Of a stretch of 64,000 nucleotides of DNA, positions 1 through 7,962 are shown one piece after another. Under the pieces are notes generated by a model that had not been told where the DNA came from, ran no database searches, and was given only the letters and a program-made list of their open reading frames with translations. The position numbers were made by a program, and so were the translations under genes. Numbering within the stretch: position 1 is the first letter of the stretch; each line of letters starts with the position of its first letter. Location of the stretch: positions 1,736,001-1,800,000 of the forward strand of contig NZ_CP045178.1 in assembly GCF_009296025.1 (NCBI RefSeq). Reading direction: 5' to 3'. The DNA is from Streptomyces tsukubensis (GTDB lineage: Bacteria; Actinomycetota; Actinomycetes; Streptomycetales; Streptomycetaceae).

Positions 1-266
1 TGAAGGCTGACGATCTGCCCGAGGACCAGCGCGGCGGGAGCCAGTGGGCGGCGTACCGGTATCCCGTCCTGGACGGCTCCGCCTGGAACGGGTCCGCCCG
101 GGGTGGGCCCGGTCTGCCCCGGGTCCGTGCCGGCCTCACTTCGTGTACGGGATGTTCTCACTGGGTACCGGTCCCCTCGCCCCTCTCCGGCCCGGGGCAC
201 GGGAGGCGCCGCGTGACCGGCGGCTTTCGCCGTACGGCTGAGGTCCCAGCGTGATGTCATGTCCTT
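1..266. other. Left-edge stretch without a supported gene
   Basis: No reading frame here has a convincing start, ribosome binding site and family signature. A short plus-strand frame at 44-241 has no recognisable domain and is rich in Arg and Pro, as expected for a shadow frame in GC-rich DNA. The first bases may be the tail of a gene outside the window. Confidence 0.4.
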
Positions 267-791
267 ATGCAGTTCAACCATTACGGTGGCGAGGCGGCCA
301 GGCTCGCGGCCGACCTGGCCAACCTCACCGCGCCGCCGCACCCCCACGAGTGGGAGCCGCTGCTCGCCGCGCGCGGGGTGCGGGAACGTGACCTGTCGGA
401 CAGCGAGTACGCGTCGGTGTGGGAGTGGAGCCGCAGACTCGTCGGCTGCTTCGGCCCGCAGGGGCTCGAACAACGTTGCCTCAAGGTCAACGTCCTACTG
501 GCCGACGCGTCGAGCCGCCCGTACATCACCCTGCACGACGGCGGCCGCCCCCACCTGCACTACAGCGCGCCGGGGGCCGGGCCGGGCGCCCACATCCGCG
601 CCGTCACCGCCGCCGGTCTGGCCGCTGTGGTGTGTGCGGACGGCGCCGACCGGCTCGGCCGCTGCGCGCGCGGAGGCTGCGGGCTGGCCTTCGTCGACAC
701 GTCACGCTCCGGCAGGCGCGTCTACTGCTCCGTACGCTGCGCCAACAACGACGCGGTCGCCCGCCACCGCGCCCGCCACATCACCCGGTGA
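267..791 (+). CDS. CGNR zinc finger protein (ABATE-type N-terminus)
   Basis: A 174-residue protein. The C-terminal third has the CGNR zinc-finger arrangement: Cys133-x4-Cys138, then Cys154-x3-Cys158 followed by ANNDAVARHR. The N-terminal 120 residues look like the stress-related ABATE-type domain that usually precedes this finger. The family consists of putative transcription regulators that are common and multi-copy in Streptomyces; the ligand and targets are unknown. The ATG at 267 has no strong Shine-Dalgarno sequence, so the start is moderately sure. Two more small Cys-rich genes follow within 800 bp. The family call is firm; a regulatory role is inferred. Confidence 0.85.
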   Translation: MQFNHYGGEAARLAADLANLTAPPHPHEWEPLLAARGVRERDLSDSEYASVWEWSRRLVGCFGPQGLEQRCLKVNVLLADASSRPYITLHDGGRPHLHYSAPGAGPGAHIRAVTAAGLAAVVCADGADRLGRCARGGCGLAFVDTSRSGRRVYCSVRCANNDAVARHRARHITR

Positions 792-939
792 CAGCACGGT
801 CCGCCCACCTCCGACCCGTCACCTCACCGGGCGGCGGCACCGTCGCCCATCTCCGACCCGCCCCTCACTCAGCGACAGCACCCTCGCCCCGCCTCCGACC
901 CGCCCCTCACCCGGCGGCGGCGCGGGTGACAGAGCAGGA

Positions 940-1164
940 TCAGGGGACCTCTCGCAGGTAGAGCGCCCCGCAGGTGTGACAGAAGGGGTCGGCCGCAGGG
1001 GTGCCCCAGGCGTCGGCCGACTGGACGGGAGCGGCGGCGTCCAGTTGTCTGCCGCACATCGCCGTACTGCCTTCGAGCCGGACCATGTGCCAGAGCTTGA
1101 TCTCGGCGTCGGGATCCTCGACCGAGACCCCTTCCGGATACTCCGCGCGCATTTCGTGTTCCAT
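940..1164 (-). CDS. Small conserved Cys/His protein (74 aa)
   Basis: A 74-residue acidic protein on the minus strand. The ATG at 1164 has a strong AGGAGG ribosome binding site 7 bases upstream, which fixes this short start over the longer upstream frame. The sequence contains His26, Cys37-Gly-Arg and a C-terminal FCHTCGALYL segment (Cys62, His63, Cys65), so a small metal-binding fold is plausible. From memory, similar short proteins ending in this motif occur across Streptomyces, but I know no function. It converges with neither neighbour: the CGNR gene ends 148 bases to its left and a zinc-ribbon gene starts to its right on the other strand. Confidence 0.7.
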   Translation of the reverse strand: MEHEMRAEYPEGVSVEDPDAEIKLWHMVRLEGSTAMCGRQLDAAAPVQSADAWGTPAADPFCHTCGALYLREVP

Positions 1165-1359
1165 GAGCTGCCTCCTGTCACCACGGCGGTCACCACGGCA
1201 GCCACCACGGCTCACCACGGGTTTCCATCGCACCACAGCGGAACCGATCACGCCTGGGTGCGGGCCGGTCGCAGCGGACAGGACGATCCGGGGGCCGCTC
1301 CATGTCCGCCGTGGATCGGACGTGCCTCCCGGCGCCAACTCACTGACAGAATCATCGGT

Positions 1360-1566
1360 ATGAGCCGACAGGGGTGGTCCGACGCGCACGGCCCCGGCGT
1401 CCGGCGGTCCCCGGTGCGCTGCATCAAATGCGGGGACACCCATGTGGTCCTCACCAAGACGAAGGAGCCCTCGGACGGCCCCCTGCGCTGGCGCTACACG
1501 TGTCTGGACTGCCGGGTCGCCTGGTGGGTCGACGAACACGGCGGCACGTCGGAGGATTACGCCTGA
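1360..1566 (+). CDS. Small zinc-ribbon protein (68 aa)
   Basis: A 68-residue protein with two CxxC knuckles, Cys21-x2-Cys24 and Cys48-x2-Cys51, separated by a charged loop, followed by an aromatic segment (AWWVDEHGG). This is a classic zinc-ribbon layout. The ATG at 1360 is chosen because the upstream continuation of the frame is Arg/Pro-rich shadow sequence that crosses other genes. No clear ribosome binding site is visible. Its last codons overlap the stop of a decayed GNAT fragment on the other strand. No specific function can be assigned; nucleic acid or protein binding is only a guess. Confidence 0.6.
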   Translation: MSRQGWSDAHGPGVRRSPVRCIKCGDTHVVLTKTKEPSDGPLRWRYTCLDCRVAWWVDEHGGTSEDYA

Positions 1567-1692
1567 TCCGGGAGCGCGGCGGGGTCCACGATCGTGCGGC
1601 GCAGCAGCGAGTGACGATCGGTGGAGTCCACAGGGTCGGGGCGCCCGGCCAAGCCTGCCGTAGAAGGCCCGCGCCCGCGCGTTGTCGACATG
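1557..1692 (-). pseudogene. C-terminal fragment of a GNAT acetyltransferase, frameshifted
   Basis: On the minus strand from 1692 one frame reads HVDNARARAFYGRLG, the typical acetyl-CoA-binding helix and following strand of GNAT enzymes. The next frame continues RPDPVDSTDRHSLLRRTIV and ends at a TAA at 1557-1559. A one-step frame change near 1645 joins them. Everything upstream of the fragment is replaced by a 9-bp GC-rich tandem repeat, so no start or N-terminal domain remains. This looks like the 3' end of a degraded gene. A sequencing error could cause the frameshift but not the missing N-terminus. Confidence 0.6.
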
Positions 1693-1694
1693 AC

Positions 1695-1815
1695 CGAGCG
1701 CCCCGGACACCCCGGACGACCCGAGCGCCCCGGACGCCCCGGACACCCCGGACGACCCGAGCGCCCCGAGCGCTCCGGACGACCCGAGCGCCCCGAATGC
1801 ACCGAATGCTCCGAA
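1695..1815. repeat. 9-bp degenerate tandem repeat
   Basis: About 13 consecutive 9-bp units of the types CGAGCGCCC, CGGACACCC and CGGACGACC. Because the unit is a multiple of three, every minus-strand frame reads a three-residue periodic peptide, so apparent Gly-x-x 'collagen-like' frames here are artefacts. The array abuts the truncated GNAT fragment and lies upstream of the chaplin gene. Confidence 0.85.
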
Positions 1816-1939
1816 GGGGTGAATCCGTTGCGGGGAACCCATCCGGCCACATGAGCCGGTCCGAAGGGCTCATGTCCGGTCGGCCGACGGGCCTTCACAG
1901 CCCGCCGCCGGCACAACGCATTCGCAGCAAGGAGCAACA

Positions 1940-2305
1940 GTGAAACTGATGCGCAGCAGCGCAGTACTCGCGGCCGTCGCCGGCGGGATCATCCTGGCCG
2001 GCGGGGGCATCGCCTCCGCCGACTCGGGCGCCCAGGGCGCGGCCGTCGGTTCACCCGGCGTCCTCTCGGGCAACCTCGTCCAGGTCCCGGTCCACGTCCC
2101 CGTCAACGTCTGTGGCAACACCGTCGACGTCGTAGGGCTGCTCAACCCGACCTTCGGCAACGGCTGTGGCAACGGCGGCGGTGGCGGGCACCACGGACAA
2201 GGGCACCACGGTCAGGGACACGGCGGACAAGGGCACGGCGGACACCATGGACATCACGGTGGCGGCTGGCACGCGCAGGGCGGTATGAACCAGCACCGCG
2301 GCTGA
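1940..2305 (+). CDS. Short chaplin with Gly/His-rich C-terminal tail
   Basis: A 121-residue secreted protein. Residues 1-27 form a signal peptide (basic start, Ala/Gly-rich core, A-S-A cleavage site). Residues about 38-78 are one chaplin domain: SPGVLSGN, then a hydrophobic stretch with Cys58 and Cys76 bracketing NTVDVVGLLNP. Chaplins assemble into amyloid-like surface films on aerial hyphae and spores. Residues 79-121 are unusual: almost only Gly, His and Gln, with 12 histidines in 43 residues. No LPXTG anchor is present. The GTG start at 1940 follows an AAGGAG site at 1929-1934. The tail could bind metals; that is inference. Confidence 0.88.
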   Translation: MKLMRSSAVLAAVAGGIILAGGGIASADSGAQGAAVGSPGVLSGNLVQVPVHVPVNVCGNTVDVVGLLNPTFGNGCGNGGGGGHHGQGHHGQGHGGQGHGGHHGHHGGGWHAQGGMNQHRG

Positions 2306-2355
2306 TCCCGAACGGTCGGGCGGGCGGCGTTCGGGGCGCCGCCCGCCCGGCCCGC

Positions 2356-2442
2356 GATCCTACGACGACCACGCGACCGTACGACTGCCACGTGATCCTA
2401 CGACGACCACGCGACCGTACGACTGCCACGTGATCCTACGAG
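2356..2442. repeat. 38-bp tandem repeat, 2.3 copies
   Basis: Two identical copies of a 38-bp unit beginning GATCCTACGACGACCACG (2356-2393 and 2394-2431), followed by the first 10 bases of a third. It lies between the chaplin gene and the convergently placed aldehyde dehydrogenase gene. No hairpin able to act as a simple terminator is obvious inside the unit. Confidence 0.9.
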
Positions 2443-2480
2443 TGGCCCGCGATGCGTACGACCGACCGGTTACCGCGCCC

Positions 2481-4040
2481 TCAGACCTCGCGCCGTCCGT
2501 CGACCCGCCTCGGGAGTCCGAGCGGGTTGCTGTCGCGCAGCTCCGGCGGGAGCAGGGCCTCCGGTGTCGTCTGGTACACGACGGGGCGCATCCAGCGCTC
2601 GATCGCCGTACCGCCCACGGAGGTGGAGGTCGACGTGGTGGCCGGATAGGGGCCGCCGTGGTGCTGGGCGGGGGCGACCGCGACACCGGTGGGCCAGCCG
2701 CCCACCAGAACGCGACCGGCGAGCGGGGTGACCTCGGCGAGCAGCCGCGCCCCGTCGCCCTCGCCTCGCTCCTCCGCCGTGGAGAGCTGAAGGGTGGCGG
2801 TCAGGTTGCCGGGCAGCCGGGAGAGAACGGCGGTGGCCTCGGCCGTACCGTCGTAGCGGACCACGACCGTGACCGGGCCGAAGCACTCCTCCAGGAGCAG
2901 GTCGTGCGCGCCCTCCTCGGCGAGCCGGGACGCGGGGACGGTGAGGAAGCCGGGGCTGACGGTGTGCTCGTCGCCCGCGCCCGGGGCCACCGGGGCCTCG
3001 ACGTCAGGCAGTTCGGCGCGCTCGGCGACGCCCGCGACGAAGTTGTCGCGCATCCGGTGATCGAGGAGCGGCCCCCGCTTGGCGTCGCCGACGGCCGCGG
3101 CGAGGGACTTGACCAGGCTGTCGCCGCCGGGGCCCGCGGGCACCAGCACCAGGCCGGGCTTGACGCAGAACTGGCCGGTGCCGAGCGTCATGGAACCCGC
3201 CAGCCCCGTCCCGATCTCCTCGGCCCGCTCCGCGACGGCCTCCTCGCTGACGACGACGGGGTTGAGGCTGCCGAGTTCGCCGTGGAAGGGGATCGGTACG
3301 GGCCGTGCCGCCGCCGCGTCGAAGAGCGCCCGGCCGCCGCGTACCGAGCCGGTGAAGCCCGCGGCGGTGACCAGCGGGTGCTTGACCAGTTCGACGCCGG
3401 CCTCGAAGCCGTGCACCACGCTGATCACGTCGGCGGGCAGCCCGGACTGCTCGGCTGCCCGGCGCAGTACCGCGCCGACCAGTTCCGAGGTGGCCGGGTG
3501 GTCGGGGTGGGCCTTGACCACGACGGGGCAGCCCGCGGCGAGGGCGCTCGCGGTGTCGCCGCCGGGGACGGAGAAGGCGAAGGGGAAGTTGCTCGCCGCG
3601 TAGACCGCGACCACACCGAGCGCGACCTTGTAGCGGCGCAGGTCGGGGATGGGCGGTGTGGCGGTCGCGTCCGGGTGGTCGATCCTGATGCCGAGGAAGG
3701 CGCCCTCGTCCACGACGTCCGCGAAGGCCCGCAACTGGAAGGCGGTACGGGTGAGTTCACCGGTGAGCCGGGGCTCACCGAGTGCGCTCTCGGCGTCCGC
3801 AGCGGCCACCAGTTCACCGCGGGCGCCTTCGAGCAGCTGCGCGGCGGTCCGCAGGAAGGCCGCGCGCCGGGTCCTGTCGGCGAGCGTGGAACGGACCGCG
3901 TGTGCCGCGCGCACCGCCGCGTCCACGTCACCTGCCGTGGCTTCCACCGCGACCTGTTCGCGCTGCTTCCCGGTTCGGGGATCGACACTCCAGACTGGTG
4001 CTGCTGCCACCGCGGATTCCTCCAGACGTGAGCGGACCAC
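2481..4040 (-). CDS. 2,5-dioxovalerate (2-oxoglutarate semialdehyde) dehydrogenase
   Basis: A 519-residue aldehyde dehydrogenase of the KGSADH subfamily, which oxidises 2-oxoglutarate semialdehyde to 2-oxoglutarate with NAD(P)+. It is the last step of oxidative aldarate and pentose routes. Visible landmarks: oxyanion Asn151 in ASNFPFA, cofactor Lys176, GFTGS at 228-232, general base Glu255 in FHGELG, nucleophile Cys292 in GQFCVKPG. The kdgD gene that makes this substrate lies 4 kb away. The gene is divergent from an IclR regulator, with an operator-like palindrome between them. The GTG at 4040 has a weak ribosome site, and internal starts before APVWSVDP are possible. Confidence 0.9.
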   Translation of the reverse strand: MVRSRLEESAVAAAPVWSVDPRTGKQREQVAVEATAGDVDAAVRAAHAVRSTLADRTRRAAFLRTAAQLLEGARGELVAAADAESALGEPRLTGELTRTAFQLRAFADVVDEGAFLGIRIDHPDATATPPIPDLRRYKVALGVVAVYAASNFPFAFSVPGGDTASALAAGCPVVVKAHPDHPATSELVGAVLRRAAEQSGLPADVISVVHGFEAGVELVKHPLVTAAGFTGSVRGGRALFDAAAARPVPIPFHGELGSLNPVVVSEEAVAERAEEIGTGLAGSMTLGTGQFCVKPGLVLVPAGPGGDSLVKSLAAAVGDAKRGPLLDHRMRDNFVAGVAERAELPDVEAPVAPGAGDEHTVSPGFLTVPASRLAEEGAHDLLLEECFGPVTVVVRYDGTAEATAVLSRLPGNLTATLQLSTAEERGEGDGARLLAEVTPLAGRVLVGGWPTGVAVAPAQHHGGPYPATTSTSTSVGGTAIERWMRPVVYQTTPEALLPPELRDSNPLGLPRRVDGRREV

Positions 4041-4062
4041 CAGCGGCGGCGACCAGCGGGTT

Positions 4063-4078
4063 GTTCGGTATGCTGAAC
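4063..4078. promoter_or_regulatory. Palindromic operator-like site (IclR candidate)
   Basis: The 16-bp sequence GTTCGGTATGCTGAAC is an imperfect palindrome (12 of 16 positions symmetric, arms GTTC and GAAC). It lies in the 102-bp gap between the divergent aldehyde dehydrogenase and IclR genes, where an autoregulatory IclR site is expected. A related site is found at 8983 in front of kdgD. Binding is inferred. Confidence 0.45.
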
Positions 4079-4142
4079 GCTGTCTCTGATGATGAATTCT
4101 TTCCGGGACACTATTTCCCGGCGGACGAAGGGGTCAAGCGCG

Positions 4143-4940
4143 ATGTCGGCTGGCGACGAGGGCAGGCGGACGGCGGCGGCGGACGGCGGCGGAGCCCAGG
4201 TGAAGTCCGCGGTGCGCACCGTCGAACTGCTGGAATACTTCGCCGGTCGGCCCGGCATGCACTCGCTGGCCTCGGTCCAGGAGGCGGTCGGTTACCCCAA
4301 GTCCAGCCTCTACATGCTGCTGCGCACGCTCGTGGAGCTGGGGTGGGTGGAGACGGACGCGACCGGCACCCGCTACGGCATCGGAGTACGGGCCCTGCTC
4401 GTCGGCACGTCCTACATCGACGGCGACGAGGTGGTGGCGGCGGCCAGGCCGACCCTGGACCGGCTCGCGGACGACACCACGGAGACCATCCACCTCGCCC
4501 GGCTCGACGGCACCAATGTCGTCTACCTCGCGACCCGGCAGTCCCAGCACTACCTGCGCCCCTTCACCCGGGTCGGCCGCAGGCTGCCCGCCCACTCGAC
4601 CTCGCTCGGCAAGGCTCTGCTGGCCACCCACAGCGACGAGCAGGTACGCAAGATGCTGCCCGAGACGCTGCCCGCGCTGACGGAACACACCATCACGGAC
4701 CGCGAGAAGCTGATCGAGGAGCTGCACACCGTACGCGAGCAGGGCATCGCGGTGGACCGCGAGGAGAACACGCTGGGGCTGCGCTGCTTCGGTGTGGCCA
4801 TCCCCTATCGGACACCGTCCCGCGACGCCATGAGCTGCTCCGTACCGGTGGCCCGGCTGACCCCCGCGCACGAGCAGACCGTCAAGGACGCCCTGTTCGA
4901 CGCCCGCGACCGACTGACCCTCGCGACACGCCGGCTCTGA
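4143..4940 (+). CDS. IclR-family transcriptional regulator
   Basis: A 265-residue regulator. Residues about 20-80 form the winged helix-turn-helix (SAVRTVELLEYF, then SLASVQEAVGYPKSSLYMLL). Residues about 85-262 form the IclR effector-binding domain, with the usual LPAHSTSLGKALLA segment and an EENTLGLRCFGVAIP stretch containing the conserved cysteine. IclR proteins of this type control catabolism of aromatic and sugar acids. ATG 4143 is preferred over the upstream ATG at 4089 because GAAGGGG lies 9 bases before it. It is divergent from the semialdehyde dehydrogenase, so it probably senses a uronate or aldarate intermediate; the ligand is inferred. Confidence 0.9.
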   Translation: MSAGDEGRRTAAADGGGAQVKSAVRTVELLEYFAGRPGMHSLASVQEAVGYPKSSLYMLLRTLVELGWVETDATGTRYGIGVRALLVGTSYIDGDEVVAAARPTLDRLADDTTETIHLARLDGTNVVYLATRQSQHYLRPFTRVGRRLPAHSTSLGKALLATHSDEQVRKMLPETLPALTEHTITDREKLIEELHTVREQGIAVDREENTLGLRCFGVAIPYRTPSRDAMSCSVPVARLTPAHEQTVKDALFDARDRLTLATRRL

Positions 4941-5089
4941 CGGTCCGCTCCTCCCCCTCTCCGGGCCCCTCACCCCTCGTCGCCATCGGTGTTTCTCCGT
5001 ACGCCCTCTTCACCGGGCGGATGAAAGCTTTCTGAGAAATATGCCGATCCGGGAACGTCAGTACGGGTCCCGTGCGTCCCAGATATGGG

Positions 5090-6538
5090 ATGAACAAGAC
5101 AATCAGGCGCGCCTCCGTCTTCTGCCTGCTGCTCGTGCTCGCCCTGCTGGCGAGGGTGACATGGGTGCAGTTCTACGACGGCAAGGCGCTGGCGGACAAC
5201 AAGAAGAACCGGCGGAACGTGATGGAGCAGTACGCGCATCCGCTGGGCGACATCATCGTGGGAGGTGAGGCGGTCACCGGTTCCAAGAAGACGGACAGCG
5301 GCGACCTGAAGTACAAGCGCACCTATCGGGACGGCGCGCTGTATGTGCCGGTCACAGGTTTCAGCTCCCAGGTCTACGGGGCGACCTTTCTGGAGGGTGT
5401 CTACCAGGATGTTCTCGACGGCACGGACACCAGGCTGAAGAGTCCGAGCGATGTCCTCACCGGCAAGCACGCCAGACCCGGTGATGTCGTGACGACCATC
5501 GACTCGGACGTACAGAAGGCCGGGTACCAGGCGCTGGGCGACAAGAAGGGTGCCGCCGTCGCGATCGACCCGGATTCGGGCAAGATCCTCGGGATGGTCT
5601 CGACCCCCTCGTTCGACCCGTCGACGATCAGCGGCAGCACGGACGGCGACGCCTGGGACAAGCTGGAGAAGGATCCGGACAAGCCGACGGTCAACCGCGC
5701 GCTGCGTCAGCCGCTGCCACCGGGTTCCACGTTCAAGCTGGTGGTGGCCTCCGCGGCGCTGGAGGACGGCCTCTACTCATCGGTCGACCAGCACACGGAC
5801 AGCCCCGACCCGTACACACTGCCGGACACGTCCCAGCCGTTGCCCAACGAGAACACCTCGGCGCCCTGCAAGGACGCGACGATCCGCACGGCCCTTCAGT
5901 ACTCGTGCAACACGGTGTTCGCGAAGATGGCCGCCGACCTGGGGCAGGACAAGGTCAAGGCGATGGCCGAGAAGTTCGGCTTCAACGACAAGAAACTGGA
6001 TGTGCCGGTACGCGCCGAGGCGAGCAACTATCCCTCGGGCATGGACCGGCCGCAGACGGCGCTCTCCGGCATCGGCCAGTTCGATGTGACGGCGACTCCG
6101 CTACAGATGGCCATGGTGTCCGCGGCGATCTCGAACGGCGGTGAGCTGGTCGCGCCGCACGTGGTGTCGGAGGTCAGCGACGGCAGCGGTGACACGCTCG
6201 ACAAGTACGACGCCCCCGGCCGCAAGCGGATCGTCAGCTCGGGCACGGCGAGCCAGCTCCGGTCGGCCATGCAGACCGTCGTGGAGAAGGGCACAGGCAC
6301 CAACGCCCGGATCAGCGGTGCCACGGTGGGAGCCAAGACCGGTACGGCCCAGCACGGCGAGAACAACAGCAGCGCACCGTACGCCTGGTTCACCTCGTAC
6401 GCGAAGGGCTCCGACGGCAAGAGCGTCGCCGTCGCTGTGATGGTGGAGGACTCCGACGCTGCCCGCGCCGAGATCAGCGGCAGCGGCCTCGCGGGGCCGG
6501 TCGCGAAGGCGATGATGGAGCAGGCGCTGAAGAGCTGA
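5090..6538 (+). CDS. Class B penicillin-binding protein (transpeptidase, PBP2/PbpA type)
   Basis: A 482-residue membrane-anchored peptidoglycan transpeptidase. One N-terminal transmembrane helix (residues 8-22) is followed by a short dimerisation region with RNVMEQYAHPLGDIIVGG. The transpeptidase domain spans about 130-482 with all three signatures: Ser213-Thr-Phe-Lys216, Ser272-Cys-Asn274 and Lys416-Thr-Gly418. It would cross-link peptidoglycan in the cell envelope. The ATG at 5090 gives the normal N-terminus; a GTG six codons upstream is an alternative. The gene sits alone, without an ftsW/rodA partner, between catabolic genes. A perfect GAAAGCTTTC palindrome (5023-5032) precedes it. Confidence 0.92.
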   Translation: MNKTIRRASVFCLLLVLALLARVTWVQFYDGKALADNKKNRRNVMEQYAHPLGDIIVGGEAVTGSKKTDSGDLKYKRTYRDGALYVPVTGFSSQVYGATFLEGVYQDVLDGTDTRLKSPSDVLTGKHARPGDVVTTIDSDVQKAGYQALGDKKGAAVAIDPDSGKILGMVSTPSFDPSTISGSTDGDAWDKLEKDPDKPTVNRALRQPLPPGSTFKLVVASAALEDGLYSSVDQHTDSPDPYTLPDTSQPLPNENTSAPCKDATIRTALQYSCNTVFAKMAADLGQDKVKAMAEKFGFNDKKLDVPVRAEASNYPSGMDRPQTALSGIGQFDVTATPLQMAMVSAAISNGGELVAPHVVSEVSDGSGDTLDKYDAPGRKRIVSSGTASQLRSAMQTVVEKGTGTNARISGATVGAKTGTAQHGENNSSAPYAWFTSYAKGSDGKSVAVAVMVEDSDAARAEISGSGLAGPVAKAMMEQALKS

Positions 6539-6663
6539 GACTCACTGGAAGCCGGTCCACGGATTCTCCGCCCCGGCCCCGAGCCTCCCCGCTGCGTACG
6601 GGTGATGCCGGGGCCGGTCGTCGTGCCGGCGGATGTAGCCGGTGGCAGCGGTCCGGGCAGATA

Positions 6664-7902
6664 TCAGCCGATCTTCGTGAGAGCGTCCCTCACGAGTGTC
6701 AGGTCCGTGTCGGAGGCGAGCCCCGCGTGGTAGAGCCGAAGCTCCGTGGCGCCCGCCTCGCGGGCCCGCTCGGCGTCGTCGGCGAGGGAGGCGGGGGCGC
6801 CGCCCATACCGGAGACGACGGTGAGGTTGGCGGCGAGCACGGCGCCGCCCCCACCGGCCCGCCCTGTCCCGCTGGCCTCGCTCGACCCAATGGCCCCACT
6901 GGCCCCACCATCCCCGGCGTGCGCGGCGAAAGGCTCCAGCAGCCCGGGGCCACCCGTGCAGGGCACGACCACACCGTCGGCGACGGCGAGGATGTGCGCG
7001 GGGTCGACCCCGACGTTGGCTCCGCAGTGGTGCGGGGCGGGGTCGGCGTGGAGCAGCACCTGGAACCCGGCGGGGGCCGCCGCCCTGACGGCGGCCACGG
7101 CCGACTCCTGGAGTTCCCGCGCCGCGCGGACGCGGTGGGCGAGAGTGGCCGGCGCTGTCTCCTCGCCGAGCAACGCGCGCACCGTGGCCATGCCTTCGTC
7201 GGCCGGCCCCTCGGAGCGCCAGAGGGGTTCGAGCGCCCGCCGGACGTCTGCGGCCAGCACGTCGGCGTCGAGTCCGTGGTCCGCGTAGCCCGTACGGCAG
7301 GAGGGGCAGAAACAGAGCGACATCAGGTACTGCGCCGCGTCACCGAGCGGCACACCCGCGATCTTGTCGTGGCCGTGCAGATGGGCGAGGCCGTACCAGC
7401 CGCAGGACTCAAGTTCCGTACCGCCGGCCCCTGGCCGTACGGCCGCCTCCGCGGCGAGGTCGGCGAGGTAGGAGCGGGTCGCGGGCTGGGCGATGCAGGG
7501 GGCCCAGGGGTAACGGTCGCCGTAGGCGTTGACGACGGAGGTGTCTGGCTGCTCCGCTCCGAGGCGGGAGTTGTGGGCGAGCACCACCCAGGTGTGCACG
7601 TCGAGCCCCGCCGCCGACAGGGCCCGTGCCGCCTCGCCGTAGGCGTCACCGGGGGCCCACTCCCCCGCCGGGTACGGGCGTACGGCACGCCCCCGCCACC
7701 GGTCCTCGTCCTGTGGGTAGAGCACGGCGGCGTGTTCCGCGGTGACGACGCGGTGGCCGGGGTGGCGGGGGGTGAGGGCGCGGGTGGAGTGGTAGGCGGA
7801 GGCGAGGGTGGCCTGATGCACGCCGAGCCCCGCGATGCGCGCGGCGGCGTCGGGATCGCCGATGACGTCCCAGGGATAGACGAAGGTCGAGGTCTTCAAC
7901 AC
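6664..7902 (-). CDS. Uncharacterised TIM-barrel-like protein in the uronate cluster
   Basis: A 412-residue cytosolic protein without signal peptide. I do not recognise a named family with certainty. The opening TSTFVYPWDV, alternating hydrophobic strands, an HLHGHDK segment and a Cys-x-Cys-x2-Cys cluster (LCFCPSCRTGY, near residue 195) resemble putative glycoside hydrolases with a TIM barrel, in which a similar CFC-x2-C element occurs. It follows kdgD by 60 bp on the same strand, so it is probably co-transcribed and acts on a uronate-derived substrate or oligosaccharide; this is inference. A Gly/Ala/Ser-rich insert lies near residues 330-355. The GTG start has GGAG only two bases upstream. 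Confidence 0.6.
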   Translation of the reverse strand: MLKTSTFVYPWDVIGDPDAAARIAGLGVHQATLASAYHSTRALTPRHPGHRVVTAEHAAVLYPQDEDRWRGRAVRPYPAGEWAPGDAYGEAARALSAAGLDVHTWVVLAHNSRLGAEQPDTSVVNAYGDRYPWAPCIAQPATRSYLADLAAEAAVRPGAGGTELESCGWYGLAHLHGHDKIAGVPLGDAAQYLMSLCFCPSCRTGYADHGLDADVLAADVRRALEPLWRSEGPADEGMATVRALLGEETAPATLAHRVRAARELQESAVAAVRAAAPAGFQVLLHADPAPHHCGANVGVDPAHILAVADGVVVPCTGGPGLLEPFAAHAGDGGASGAIGSSEASGTGRAGGGGAVLAANLTVVSGMGGAPASLADDAERAREAGATELRLYHAGLASDTDLTLVRDALTKIG

Positions 7903-7962
7903 GGCTCCAGCGGGGGCGGTGACCGAACGGCGGCGGGGCGGGCGGGTGGACGGGGGCGGCGG

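Noticed and set aside
259..1566. Long plus-strand frame spanning 435 codons
   Set aside because: It crosses the CGNR gene and a minus-strand gene in another frame and is Arg/Pro-rich until the last 68 codons; only the zinc-ribbon part at 1360-1566 looks real.
940..1842. Collagen-like Gly-x-x protein
   Set aside because: The periodicity is caused by a 9-bp DNA repeat; only the last 74 codons form a supported gene with its own ribosome site.
2430..4031. 533-codon frame antisense to the aldehyde dehydrogenase
   Set aside because: The opposite strand encodes an intact catalytic protein; the antisense frame is Gly/Arg/Ala-rich with no domain.
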